DNA of 42,488 nucleotides from Thermotogae bacterium (GTDB taxonomy: Bacteria; Hydrothermota; Hydrothermia; LBFQ01). This document shows, piece after piece, positions 23,914-32,194 of this stretch. Below the pieces are notes generated by a model. That model was not told the DNA's origin and did no database searches. It saw nothing but the letters and a program-made list of their open reading frames with translations. The stretch is from assembly GCA_013153965.1 (NCBI GenBank), contig JAADDJ010000003.1:1-42488 (forward strand), read 5' to 3'. A program made the translations under genes and the position numbers. How positions within the stretch are numbered: position 1 is the stretch's first letter; every line of letters begins with the position of its first letter.

Positions 23914-23919
23914 TAGAAT
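23914..23919 (+). promoter_or_regulatory. -10 box (TAGAAT) of glcD
   Basis: TAGAAT 6 nt before GTG 23926. Confidence 0.75.
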
Positions 23920-23925
23920 AGGGGC

Positions 23926-25290
23926 GTGAAGTGGGTGGATAAGCTCAAGAGCGCCCTCGGCGAGGAGCGAGTCAGGGACGATTACGCCCACCGGGTCGCA
24001 TACAGCCGCGACTCCTCCGACGCGCCCCCGGTGGTGCCGGAGGTGGTGATACATCCGGAGGATGCGGGGGACGTGCGGGAGGCCCTTCGTATCCTATCCG
24101 AGTACCGTGTTCCCCTCACACCGAGAGGCTCGGGGACATCCCTGAGCGGTGGGTCCGTACCCGTGGAGGGTGGGGCCGTGATGGTCTTTGATAGGATGAA
24201 CCGCATAAGGGAGATAGACCCGGAGAATCTGATAGCCGTCGTTGAGCCCGGCGTGATAACCGCCCATCTTCACGAGGCCGTTGAGGGGATGGGCCTATTC
24301 TACCCTCCGGACCCGGCCAGCTCGGACACCTGCACCGTCGGCGGGAACGTGGCCGAGAATGCCGGAGGTCCGAGGGCCTTCAAGTACGGGACTACCAAGC
24401 ACTACGTCCTCGCCCTTGAGGTGGTATCCTCATCCGGCGAGATATACCGAACTGGGAGCCGTACCAAGAAGTGGGTGGTGGGCTACGACCTGCCCTCACT
24501 CCTGACCGGGAGCGAGGGGACCTTGGGGGTATTCACCGAGATAACCCTAAGGCTCCTGCCCAAACCTCCGCGGCATCTGACGCTTCTGGCCGCCTTCCCC
24601 GACGAGGTTTCGGCCAGCCGGACGGTCTCGGAGATGGTAAGGGTCGGCCTCCTACCGGCCGCCCTTGAGTTCGCCGACCACAGATGCATTGAGGCGGTGG
24701 GGGATAAGGTGGCCCCCTTCCTACCGGAGGGTACGGGGAGTTTCCTCCTCGTGGAGTACGACGGTTTCGGCCCGGAGTTTGACAGTCAGGTTAGCCTGAC
24801 GTACGACATAGCCTCAAGGAACGGCCTCCTGAACATGTTCGCCGCCGAGGATGAGAGCACCCGCCGGAAGCTCTGGGCGGTGCGGCGGGGGATACTCCCG
24901 GCGCTGGAGGCTCTGGGGTACGTCATAAGGCACGAGGACGTGGTCGTGCCGCGCAGCAGGATCCCCGACCTGGTGGCCCACGCGGAGGTAGTTGAGAGGG
25001 CGACCGGAGTCAAGTTGGCCAGCTTCGGCCACGCGGGGGACGGCAACATTCACGTAAATGTCCTCTACGAGCCGGGGGAGGAGGCCGCGGCGGACCGGGC
25101 CGTGGAGATGGTCGTCGCCAAGGTGTGGGAGCTGGGAGGGACGGCCGCGGGAGAGCATGGGGTGGGGACCCTGAAGAGGAAGTTCATGCGGAGGGAGCTG
25201 CACCCCATCGCGCACGACCTCTTGAGACGGATAAAGGATACGTTTGACCCGGCGCATATCCTCAACCCCCACGTGATGTTCGGCGATTGA
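23926..25290 (+). CDS. glcD: FAD-linked 2-hydroxyacid oxidase (GlcD/LDH type)
   Basis: 454 residues. FAD-binding type 4 domain: LTPRGSGTSLSGGSVPVEGG (pyrophosphate loop), PPDPASSDTCTVGGNVAENAGGPRAFKYG and DLPSLLTGSEGTLGVFTEITL; the C-terminal cap carries FGHAGDGNIHVNVLY and GEHGVGTLKRKFM, the histidine segments of the substrate/metal site. It ends IKDTFDPAHILNPHVMF as in GlcD. It oxidises glycolate or D-lactate to the keto acid. The usual iron-sulphur partner GlcF is not beside it. Confidence 0.9.
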   Translation: MKWVDKLKSALGEERVRDDYAHRVAYSRDSSDAPPVVPEVVIHPEDAGDVREALRILSEYRVPLTPRGSGTSLSGGSVPVEGGAVMVFDRMNRIREIDPENLIAVVEPGVITAHLHEAVEGMGLFYPPDPASSDTCTVGGNVAENAGGPRAFKYGTTKHYVLALEVVSSSGEIYRTGSRTKKWVVGYDLPSLLTGSEGTLGVFTEITLRLLPKPPRHLTLLAAFPDEVSASRTVSEMVRVGLLPAALEFADHRCIEAVGDKVAPFLPEGTGSFLLVEYDGFGPEFDSQVSLTYDIASRNGLLNMFAAEDESTRRKLWAVRRGILPALEALGYVIRHEDVVVPRSRIPDLVAHAEVVERATGVKLASFGHAGDGNIHVNVLYEPGEEAAADRAVEMVVAKVWELGGTAAGEHGVGTLKRKFMRRELHPIAHDLLRRIKDTFDPAHILNPHVMFGD

Positions 25291-25299
25291 TATCGGATT

Positions 25300-25305
25300 T
25301 AGAAT
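25300..25305 (+). promoter_or_regulatory. -10 box (TAGAAT) of mtaD
   Basis: TAGAAT 8 nt before ATG 25314, 10 bp after the glcD stop. Confidence 0.7.
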
Positions 25306-25313
25306 CGTCTCCG

Positions 25314-26621
25314 ATGAATAGATTCGCCGTCAGATTCACCTACCTGCTGCCCATAGAGGGAGAGCCCATAGAGGATGGGGTTCTGGTCGTTGAGGATGGA
25401 CGCATAGCAGCAGTGGGAAGGTGGGGGGAGGTCGCCCTTGATGGGGCAAACGTCATAGATACCCGTCCATCCGTGGGACTTCCAACCCTCGTGAATACCC
25501 ACACCCACACGGCGATGGTGGCTTACCGGGGGCTCGCGGACGACCTCCCGCTCTTCAAGTGGCTTGAGGAGTACATCTGGCCCGCCGAAGGAAAGACGGT
25601 GAGTCCGGAGATGGTGAGGCTCGCCTACCGTCTGGCCGTGGCGGAGATGGTCTCCGGGGGCACCGGCGCCATAAACGACATGTACTTCTTTCAGGAGGCG
25701 GCGGCGGAGGTCCTGGAGGAGATAGGTTTTAGGGGAGTGCTGGCCGAGGGACTGATAGACTTCCCCACCCCCTCCTTCGGGAAGCCGGAGGAGGGTATAA
25801 GGATAGCCGAGAGGCAGCTGGAGAGCAACGGCAGGTACAGGTACGTGCGTTTCGGCGTTGCCCTGCATGCCCCCTACTCCTGCTCCGAGGCTCTACTCAG
25901 GCGTGGCCACGAGTTGGCCAAGCACCACTCCGTACCTCTCCACATGCACGTGGCGGAGACGGAGGATGAGGTGAGGCAGATAACCGAGCGCTACGGGAAA
26001 CGTCCGGTTGAATTCTTGGATTCGCTCGGCCTGTTTGAAGGTGTGCATTTCATCGCCGCCCACTCGGTCCATCTCTCCGAGGGGGAGATGCGCATATACG
26101 CCGAGAGGGGCGTTAATGTGGCCCACGACCCCGAGAGCAACATGAAGCTGGCCAGCGGCGTAGCCCCGGTCCCGGATTATCTGAGGCTGGGAATAACGGT
26201 GGGACTGGCCACGGATGGGGCCGCCTCCAACAACGACCTGGATATGTTCTCCGAGATGCGCACGGCCGCCCTGCTGCACAAGGTGGTCAGGATGGATCCC
26301 ACAGTTATGGATGCCCGAAGTGTGGTTGAGATGGCCACGCTCGGCGGAGCCAAGGTGCTCGGCTTGGATTCCCTCATCGGCTCCCTCCGTGTGGGTAAGA
26401 GGGCGGACTTCATAGCCGTCTCTCTGGATCGGCCCCACCTCCAGCCCATATACGACCCCTACTCCCATCTGGTCTATGCCGCCAAATCCTCCGACGTTGA
26501 TTGGGTCTTCGTTGATGGACGTCCCCTGAAGAGGGAGGGCGTGCTAACCTTCGTGGAGGAGGGTGAGATTACCGAGATGGGCGAGAGGCTCCGTCGCATG
26601 GTCCTGAGGGCCCTGAGGTGA
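25314..26621 (+). CDS. mtaD: 5-methylthioadenosine / S-adenosylhomocysteine deaminase
   Basis: 435 residues from ATG 25314; an in-frame TTG at 25287 lies upstream of the -10 box. Amidohydrolase metal site: HTH at 63-65, LHMHVAETE (H210, H212, E215), HSVH (250-253) and TDGAASNNDLDMFSEMR (D301), the last being the signature of the MTA/SAH deaminase group. It deaminates MTA and SAH to their inosine forms. MTA is a by-product of the aminopropyltransferases encoded at 39294 and 40653, so the two loci are functionally linked. The stop overlaps the following permease (GTGA). Confidence 0.88.
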   Translation: MNRFAVRFTYLLPIEGEPIEDGVLVVEDGRIAAVGRWGEVALDGANVIDTRPSVGLPTLVNTHTHTAMVAYRGLADDLPLFKWLEEYIWPAEGKTVSPEMVRLAYRLAVAEMVSGGTGAINDMYFFQEAAAEVLEEIGFRGVLAEGLIDFPTPSFGKPEEGIRIAERQLESNGRYRYVRFGVALHAPYSCSEALLRRGHELAKHHSVPLHMHVAETEDEVRQITERYGKRPVEFLDSLGLFEGVHFIAAHSVHLSEGEMRIYAERGVNVAHDPESNMKLASGVAPVPDYLRLGITVGLATDGAASNNDLDMFSEMRTAALLHKVVRMDPTVMDARSVVEMATLGGAKVLGLDSLIGSLRVGKRADFIAVSLDRPHLQPIYDPYSHLVYAAKSSDVDWVFVDGRPLKREGVLTFVEEGEITEMGERLRRMVLRALR

Positions 26622-27529
26622 GTCGGAAGGTCTGGACGATCCTCTCTGTCCTCCTCGCAGCCGCGGCCTTTGAGATGGTAGCGGGCAGGGTGGGGATGAG
26701 CCCCCACATCCTGACCCTCCGGCTTTTGAGGCTCGCTCTGGGGCTGACGGCCGGTCTGGTCCTCGGCAGCACGGGTGCCGCCCTCCAGAGGGTTTATAAC
26801 AACCCCCTGGCCGACGGGTACATCCTCGGCATATCCGGGGGCGCCATCTTGGGGGTCGCTCTGGCCGAACTCCTTGGGATCCCCTCCTACGACTTCCTGT
26901 GGGCCTTGGCCGGCTCCGCCGTCGTAGGCATCCTCCTGATATCCGTATCCCCGAGAGTCGGGAGGCTGATGATTCCCGTGGTCGGTATAGGTCTGGGGAT
27001 GTTCTTCTCCTCAATAGCCATCCTCCTCTTCATGATGGCGGGCGTTGAGGCTTCGCGCACATTCTACGCCCTATGGGGGACCTTGGGACGTTTCTACGGC
27101 TACGGAGAGCTCCCCCTTCTGGGTGCGGTCGTCCTCCTGTCGGTCGTGGGCGTCGGATACCTTTCCCGATTCCACAGGGATATGGACGCCGTGTCTTTGG
27201 GTGAGGTGGAGGCTCTGGCCTTGGGATACGACCCCAAGAGGACGGTCGTACTGGTCACCGTCGTAAGTGCCGTCCTCGTCGCCCTTATAACGGCCCTCGT
27301 GGGTGTGATAGGTTTCGTCGGAATAATGGCGGCCCACATACTGCGGGGTGTGGGGGTGAGGGAGGGGAGGTCCTTTTACGTCCTCTCGGGGGTCGTCGGC
27401 GCCATCCTCATCCTCCTCTCCGACGCTCTCGGCAGGCTCCTGCTCGGTATAGATCCCCCCGTGGGTGTGGTGATGAGCATAGTGGGGGCCCCATTCTTCG
27501 TCTATCTGGCCGCAGGCGGCAGGGTATGA
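26618..27529 (+). CDS. FecCD/BtuC-type ABC transporter permease
   Basis: 303 residues from GTG 26618, overlapping the mtaD stop by 4 bp. FecCD pattern: LRLLRLALGLTAGLVLGSTGAALQRVYNNPLADGYILGISGGA near the start, GLVGVIGF-type core (ALVGVIGFVGIMAAHILR, contact with the ATPase) and DPPVGVVMSIVGAPFFVYL at the end; about eight or nine helices. It would import a cobalamin or Fe-chelate with a binding protein and ATPase, neither of which is in the window. The protein is slightly short at the N-terminus for the family (about 330). Confidence 0.9.
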   Translation: MSRKVWTILSVLLAAAAFEMVAGRVGMSPHILTLRLLRLALGLTAGLVLGSTGAALQRVYNNPLADGYILGISGGAILGVALAELLGIPSYDFLWALAGSAVVGILLISVSPRVGRLMIPVVGIGLGMFFSSIAILLFMMAGVEASRTFYALWGTLGRFYGYGELPLLGAVVLLSVVGVGYLSRFHRDMDAVSLGEVEALALGYDPKRTVVLVTVVSAVLVALITALVGVIGFVGIMAAHILRGVGVREGRSFYVLSGVVGAILILLSDALGRLLLGIDPPVGVVMSIVGAPFFVYLAAGGRV

Positions 27530-27537
27530 CGCCACCT

Positions 27538-27543
27538 TAAAAT
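27538..27543 (+). promoter_or_regulatory. -10 box (TAAAAT) of the AI-2E-family gene
   Basis: TAAAAT 6 nt before GTG 27550. Confidence 0.65.
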
Positions 27544-27549
27544 GCCGCC

Positions 27550-28677
27550 GTGGTCCAGCTGGCTTTCCTGATATTCGCCTTCGTCCTCCTCGTCATCGCC
27601 ATCCTCTTGGCCTTCAAGGACCTCTGGGCACCCTTCATCCTCCTCGTCTTAGCCGTCATGGCCTTCTACAGGGCGGGGGAGAGGTTCTGGGGGTCGGTGG
27701 CCCTGATAATAAGCCTGGTGGTGGTCCTGCGGCTGGCCTCCAGCGTCCTCTGGCCCGTGGGGTTGGCTCTGGTGATAGCCTTCATCTTCCTGCCCGTGGT
27801 CAGAAGGTTGGAGAGGTGGAGGATACCGCGTGGGGTGAGCGCGGCCGTGATCATCTTGGGGATGTTCTTTCTGAGCATCCTGCTCGGGGGCCTCATCGTC
27901 TATCAGGTCTATCTACAGATGAACGACGTCCTGCGCAACCTTCAGGACTTCTTGGCCTTCAACCGAAATCTGGAGAATATCCTCCGCTCCTACGGAGTCT
28001 CCGAGGACTTCATCCAGCTGGTCCTTGAGATGCGCAACTACGTGGTGGCCACCCTGCCGGGCCTTCAGGGGTTCCTAAAGAATGTGCCCGCGTTCCTCTC
28101 CTCATCGCTTGAGATGGCCTTCTCAACCATAGTGGGACTGGTTTTGGGCTTCTACGTCCTCAAGGATACGGACGTTCTGGTGAAGGAGTTGGACAGACTC
28201 GTACCCGACGACTTCAAGGGGGTCCTGACGGAGATGTACCAGCTTCTGGCCCAGTACTTCAGGGGTCAGGTGACGGTGGCCTTCATAGTGGGCTCGTTCG
28301 TGGGTCTGTCCCTGCAGATTCTGGGTATCAAGTACGGATTTTTGATCGGTTTTCTCGCGGGCATCTTCAACCTGGTGCCCAACATAGGTTTCGCCCTGAC
28401 GGTGATATTCGGCTCCCTCATCATCCTCGTATCGGAGCCGAATCTGCTGCTGGCCTTCCTGAAGTTCGGGGCCGTCATGGCCCTTGACCAGCTGCTTGAG
28501 ACGACGGTTCTGACGCCTAAGATATTGGGCAAGAGTGTGGGCATCCACCCGGTCCTCGTGATGCTCTCCCTGATAATCGGGGCGACCCTATTCGGCGCCC
28601 TCGGCGTTATTTTGGCCGTCCCCGTCGCGGCCTTCCTGCGCTCTCTCTGGATAGAGCGTATAAAGCGGAAGCTTTAG
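27550..28677 (+). CDS. AI-2E/PerM family membrane transporter
   Basis: 375 residues from GTG 27550. Eight or so membrane helices with a helical soluble stretch in the middle (about 120-200), as in PerM/YdiK/TqsA. Typical late segments are LVPNIGFALTVIFGSLIIL, ALDQLLETTVLTPKILGKSVGIHPVLVMLSLIIGATLFGALGVILAVPVAA. Members export autoinducer-2 or exchange Na+/H+; which applies here cannot be decided. Convergent 4-bp overlap with the creatininase gene. Confidence 0.9.
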   Translation: MVQLAFLIFAFVLLVIAILLAFKDLWAPFILLVLAVMAFYRAGERFWGSVALIISLVVVLRLASSVLWPVGLALVIAFIFLPVVRRLERWRIPRGVSAAVIILGMFFLSILLGGLIVYQVYLQMNDVLRNLQDFLAFNRNLENILRSYGVSEDFIQLVLEMRNYVVATLPGLQGFLKNVPAFLSSSLEMAFSTIVGLVLGFYVLKDTDVLVKELDRLVPDDFKGVLTEMYQLLAQYFRGQVTVAFIVGSFVGLSLQILGIKYGFLIGFLAGIFNLVPNIGFALTVIFGSLIILVSEPNLLLAFLKFGAVMALDQLLETTVLTPKILGKSVGIHPVLVMLSLIIGATLFGALGVILAVPVAAFLRSLWIERIKRKL

Positions 28678-29399
28678 AGGGCCTCCCAACCGGCGAATAT
28701 CTCGTTGAGGACCTCCCTAAGGGCCGCCAGCACCCCATCCACGTACCTTCTGAGTTGCTCCCTCGTGAAGGGGTAGGAGTTCTCCCTCCCCTCAGTGTAT
28801 AGGAGGATGCTCCTCGGGGCCGGATAGACCGAAACTCCGGCCTTCGGATGGTAGGCCGGATAGGCTCTCTCCCGGTTGAAGGAGTCGTAGGCCTCGGGAT
28901 AGGCGGCGACCACGAAGGCGAACTCCTCAACGCCCGCGTGCCCCTGAACTTGGCCGAATATCTCCTGCGATAGGGTGGGGACCAGAGCCCACCAGTCCAG
29001 CGAGGCCACCTTCATCCCCGTATTCAGGTGGATGGAGTGGAGGGCCTCCTTGAGATGGGATGTGTTTCCTCCGTGCCCGTTTATGACCACCAGCTCCTCA
29101 ACCCCGTTGCGGTGCAGGGAGAATCCCACGTCCTCAACGACGGCCTTGAAGGTCTCGGGAGAGAGGCCCAGACTCCCCCTGTGGGCGACCAGCGAGCGAT
29201 TGACTCCGAAGGGTAGGAGCGGCAGGATGTCGGCCCCGTACTCGGGGGCCAAGGTTCGGGCTACGTACTCGGCCGATATGTTGTCCGTACCTACGGGAAG
29301 GGGACCGTGGGCCTCAACCGTCCCCACCGGCCAAAAGACCCTGCGGGAGAATTCCCCGTAGGTGCTCTTAAGCTGCCACAGGTTGGCGGGTGAGTTCAT
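28674..29399 (-). CDS. Creatininase/creatinine amidohydrolase family protein
   Basis: 241 residues. Family motifs: FWPVGTVEAHGPLPVGTDN (metal-binding E and H), VVINGHGGNTSHL and GHAGVEEF near residue 165. Members hydrolyse cyclic or linear amides, including creatinine, or act on formamide steps of coenzyme biosynthesis (MftE, ArfB); the substrate is unknown here. The ATG at 29399 is 31 bp inside nuoF and lacks a good ribosome site, but it keeps the NLWQL lead-in usual for the family, so coupling to nuoF translation is likely. Confidence 0.85.
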   Translation of the reverse strand: MNSPANLWQLKSTYGEFSRRVFWPVGTVEAHGPLPVGTDNISAEYVARTLAPEYGADILPLLPFGVNRSLVAHRGSLGLSPETFKAVVEDVGFSLHRNGVEELVVINGHGGNTSHLKEALHSIHLNTGMKVASLDWWALVPTLSQEIFGQVQGHAGVEEFAFVVAAYPEAYDSFNRERAYPAYHPKAGVSVYPAPRSILLYTEGRENSYPFTREQLRRYVDGVLAALREVLNEIFAGWEAL

Positions 29400-30624
29400 C
29401 CTCGTACTTGCTCAAAAATACGCGGGCGACCATCTCGGCCGAATCGCCCAGAGGGCAGAAGTTCCTGCCCCTCATCATATCTGCTATCTCCCTCAGGAGG
29501 GACACGTCGTCCTTCGTCATGTATCCGCGCTTCTCGGCATTCACCAGCAGGCGGGTCATCCAGTTGCCGCCCTCCCTGCAGGGGGTGCATTTCCCGCACG
29601 ACTCGTAGGAGAAGAACTCTATGGCGCGGCGGAGCACCTTGAGGGCCGACGTGCTCCTGTCAAGCACTATAACGGCTCCGCTTCCGAGGGTGCTACCCAC
29701 CTTCTCCAAGTCCTCGTGGGTCATGGGAACGTCCAGCTCGTCGGGGGTGAGTATCTGGGAGGAGAGCCCTCCGGGGAATACGCCGAGGATCTCCGCGTCC
29801 TCCGGGACACCGGCCACGTCGTATATGAACTCCCTGAGCGTCAGGGAGCCCAGCTCAAACTCATAGACTCCCGGCCTCTTCACGGCGCCGGATATGGAGA
29901 AGAGGCGGGTCCCTCTGCTCTCGGGGGTTCCGAGCTGGGAGTACCAGTCGGCCCCCTTGGAGAGGATTATGGGGACGTTGGCGTGGGTCTCAACGTTATT
30001 GACGGCCGTGGGCTTCCCGTAGAGCCCCACCTGACTCGTCCTCGGGGGTTTGAGCCTCGGGTAGGGCCTCTTGCCCTCAAGGCTCTCCAAGGTTGAAACC
30101 GCGTAGCCAGCTATGTACGCCCCGGCACCGAGATAGACGTATATGTCAAAGTCAAAACCGCTTCCCAATATGTTCTTGCCGAGATACCCCTTGGCGTAGG
30201 CCTCCCTTATGGCCCGCTTGATGCGGGGGAATATCCACAGGTACTCGTACCGCAGATACATGTAGCCCTCGCGGGCCCCTATGGCCCTGCCGGCTATGGT
30301 CATCCCCTCAAGCACCAGGTGGGGCGCCCTGTAGAGGAGCTCCCTGTCCTTGAAGGTCCCCGGCTCCCCCTCGTCGGCGTTATCCACCACGTACTTGGGC
30401 CCGGGATGGTCCTTGGGTATGAAGGACCACTTCCTACCCGTGGGGAAGGCGGCTCCGCCTCTACCCTTGAGGCCGGCCTTCTTCACCTCCTCTATTATCT
30501 CGTCGGGCTCCATCTCCAAGGCCCTGCGCAGGCCGGAGTATCCGCCTAAGGACTCGTAAGCTTCAATCGTATGACTTTCTGGCTTTTCGGTGTAAGAAAG
30601 CAACAGCCTGTACTCTTTTGCCAT
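29368..30624 (-). CDS. nuoF: NuoF-like NADH dehydrogenase subunit (51 kDa), divergent NAD site
   Basis: 418 residues. FMN loop GRGGAAFPTGRKWSF (54-68), NADEGEPGTFKDREL (83-96), and the N3 [4Fe-4S] ligands C343, C346, C349 and C390 are all present. The normally invariant segment GAGAYICGEETAL reads GAGAYIAGYAVST (166-178): the Cys and both Glu are lost without a length change, so no frameshift. That loop lies at the NADH site, so substrate use may differ. No other nuo genes are nearby; it pairs with a creatininase-family gene. Start fixed by TAGAAT 9 nt upstream. Confidence 0.88.
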   Translation of the reverse strand: MAKEYRLLLSYTEKPESHTIEAYESLGGYSGLRRALEMEPDEIIEEVKKAGLKGRGGAAFPTGRKWSFIPKDHPGPKYVVDNADEGEPGTFKDRELLYRAPHLVLEGMTIAGRAIGAREGYMYLRYEYLWIFPRIKRAIREAYAKGYLGKNILGSGFDFDIYVYLGAGAYIAGYAVSTLESLEGKRPYPRLKPPRTSQVGLYGKPTAVNNVETHANVPIILSKGADWYSQLGTPESRGTRLFSISGAVKRPGVYEFELGSLTLREFIYDVAGVPEDAEILGVFPGGLSSQILTPDELDVPMTHEDLEKVGSTLGSGAVIVLDRSTSALKVLRRAIEFFSYESCGKCTPCREGGNWMTRLLVNAEKRGYMTKDDVSLLREIADMMRGRNFCPLGDSAEMVARVFLSKYEDELTRQPVAA

Positions 30625-30633
30625 AGGAGTGGT

Positions 30634-30639
30634 ATTCTA
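30634..30639 (-). promoter_or_regulatory. -10 box (TAGAAT) of nuoF
   Basis: Minus-strand TAGAAT, 9 nt before ATG 30624. Confidence 0.75.
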
Positions 30640-30684
30640 ACGCAGAAGGGGGTCGCTTGAAATCGGCAAGTCGGAGAACGGCCT

Positions 30685-30690
30685 TAGAAT
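30685..30690 (+). promoter_or_regulatory. -10 box (TAGAAT) of secG
   Basis: TAGAAT 7 nt before ATG 30698. Confidence 0.75.
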
Positions 30691-30697
30691 AGCGACC

Positions 30698-31084
30698 ATG
30701 TACGTTGCCCTGCTGGTTCTCTACATAATCTTGGTCCTCGTGATGATAGTGGTCATCCTCATTCAGGAGCCGAGGACGGGTGGAGGTTTGGGTATAGCCT
30801 TCGGAGGGGGAGTTGAGAACGTCATAGGCGTGAAGACGGCACCCACCTTCTTCACGAATCTGACCATCGGTCTCGGCGTGGCCTTCGGCCTTCTGGCCTT
30901 CATCCTGTCCCTCATGTCCGGAGCCCGGGCCGGCAGCGCCTCCGTCGTGGTGAGGGAGGCCGGCAAGGGTACGGTGTATAAGGTGCTTCAGGAGATGCAG
31001 AGGCAGGCGCCGGTGCAGGGGGCTCCGACCACTCCAGCCCAACCCCAACAGGGTCAGGGCGCTCCCGCCCCCCAGAGTAGGTGA
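30698..31084 (+). CDS. secG: SecG preprotein translocase subunit
   Basis: 128 residues. Helix 1 (about 2-22), then the SecG signature LIQEPRTGGGLGIAFGGG, a short amphipathic part, helix 2 (about 52-75) and a long Gln/Pro/Ala-rich cytoplasmic tail. It assists SecYEG protein export. The tail is longer than usual but such tails are common in SecG. Its stop overlaps the GTG of the glycosyltransferase gene (GTGA). Confidence 0.93.
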   Translation: MYVALLVLYIILVLVMIVVILIQEPRTGGGLGIAFGGGVENVIGVKTAPTFFTNLTIGLGVAFGLLAFILSLMSGARAGSASVVVREAGKGTVYKVLQEMQRQAPVQGAPTTPAQPQQGQGAPAPQSR

Positions 31085-32181
31085 GGATGCGCGAATATGC
31101 CTTCTTCACCAACTTTCCCACCCCCCAGAAGATAACCCTGTTCAACCATCTGAGCGACGCCTTGGGGGGTAGGGTGGTCTTCTTCTTCTACACCCGGGGT
31201 GTCTCAAAGAGGAAGGGGTGGGACGTGTATCTGAAGGATGCCCTGTTCCGCTACGAGATACTCGGGGCCCGGGACGTCAAGGTCCCTCTCGGGTGGGGCA
31301 GGACCGATGAGGGGCACTTCTTCCTTCCGACTCGGCTGCCCTCCATGTCCAACTTCCGCAAGGTGGTCGTGAGCGGGGGCCTGACGCCGTCGGAGCTCGC
31401 CATAGCCTTGAGCGCGACCGCCTCGGGTGTCCCGTACGTCGTATGGACCGGTGCCCCGTCCATATGGTTCGGAGGGCCTTGGGGCCTGCTCTACAGGGTT
31501 CCGGTCAGGTTTCTCCTCTTCTCCATGGCGCACGCGGTGGTGGCGGCCACGTCCATGGCGGCCGAGCATGCCCGCAGATTCGGGGCCCGTAGGGTCATGA
31601 TAGCCTACACATCCTTTGAGCATACGAGATTCCTGTACGAGAGGCGGCACGAGGGGGAGCAGCCCCGCCTCCTCTTCGTGGGTAGGCTGGTGCCCTTCAA
31701 ACGTTTGGACGACCTGCTGCGGGCGATGGTTGCCCTTGAGGACCTGACGCTTGATGTGGTGGGGGAGGGTCCCCTTAAGGGGAGGATCCTCAGGCTGGCC
31801 GATAGGCTCCGGCTCGGCGACCGGGTCCGATTCCTCCCGCCCGTTCCCTACGAGCGTATGCCCGAGATGTACCGGAGGTACGACGTTCTGGTCCTTCCCT
31901 CCAAGGATGAGGTCTTCGGATTCGTCGTCGTTGAGGCCCTCCTATCCTCCACGGCCGCCGTCGTATCCGACAGGGTGGGGGCGAAGGACTTCCTGCCGGA
32001 CGTGGCCATATTCCCCGTTGGGAATGTGAGGGCTCTGGCCGAGCGTCTGGACCGGATGAGGGACCCGGCCCTCAGGGAGGAGGTCGTAAGGGTGGGTAAG
32101 GGACGAGTCCTTCGGGAGGCGACCCCCGAGAGGTGGGCCGAAACCTTCAAAATGGCTCTTGAGGGTGGATTACACCCTTAA
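31081..32181 (+). CDS. GT4-family glycosyltransferase
   Basis: 366 residues from GTG 31081 (or ATG 31087). The GT-B C-terminal half is clear: RLLFVGRLVPFKRLDDLLRA, LDVVGEGPLKGRIL, RVRFLPPVPYERMPEMYRRYDVLVLPS and EVFGFVVVEALLSSTAAV, i.e. the E-x7-E nucleotide-sugar motif. Near residue 118 is YVVWTGAPSIWFGG. It probably adds a sugar to a cell-surface glycan or lipid; acceptor and donor are unknown. Tightly coupled to secG. Its TAA stop overlaps the purA -10 box. Confidence 0.88.
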   Translation: MRMREYAFFTNFPTPQKITLFNHLSDALGGRVVFFFYTRGVSKRKGWDVYLKDALFRYEILGARDVKVPLGWGRTDEGHFFLPTRLPSMSNFRKVVVSGGLTPSELAIALSATASGVPYVVWTGAPSIWFGGPWGLLYRVPVRFLLFSMAHAVVAATSMAAEHARRFGARRVMIAYTSFEHTRFLYERRHEGEQPRLLFVGRLVPFKRLDDLLRAMVALEDLTLDVVGEGPLKGRILRLADRLRLGDRVRFLPPVPYERMPEMYRRYDVLVLPSKDEVFGFVVVEALLSSTAAVVSDRVGAKDFLPDVAIFPVGNVRALAERLDRMRDPALREEVVRVGKGRVLREATPERWAETFKMALEGGLHP

Positions 32182-32184
32182 AAT
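32179..32184 (+). promoter_or_regulatory. -10 box (TAAAAT) of purA
   Basis: TAAAAT 10 nt before ATG 32195; its first three bases are the TAA stop of the upstream gene. Confidence 0.65.
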
Positions 32185-32194
32185 TTCCACGAGA

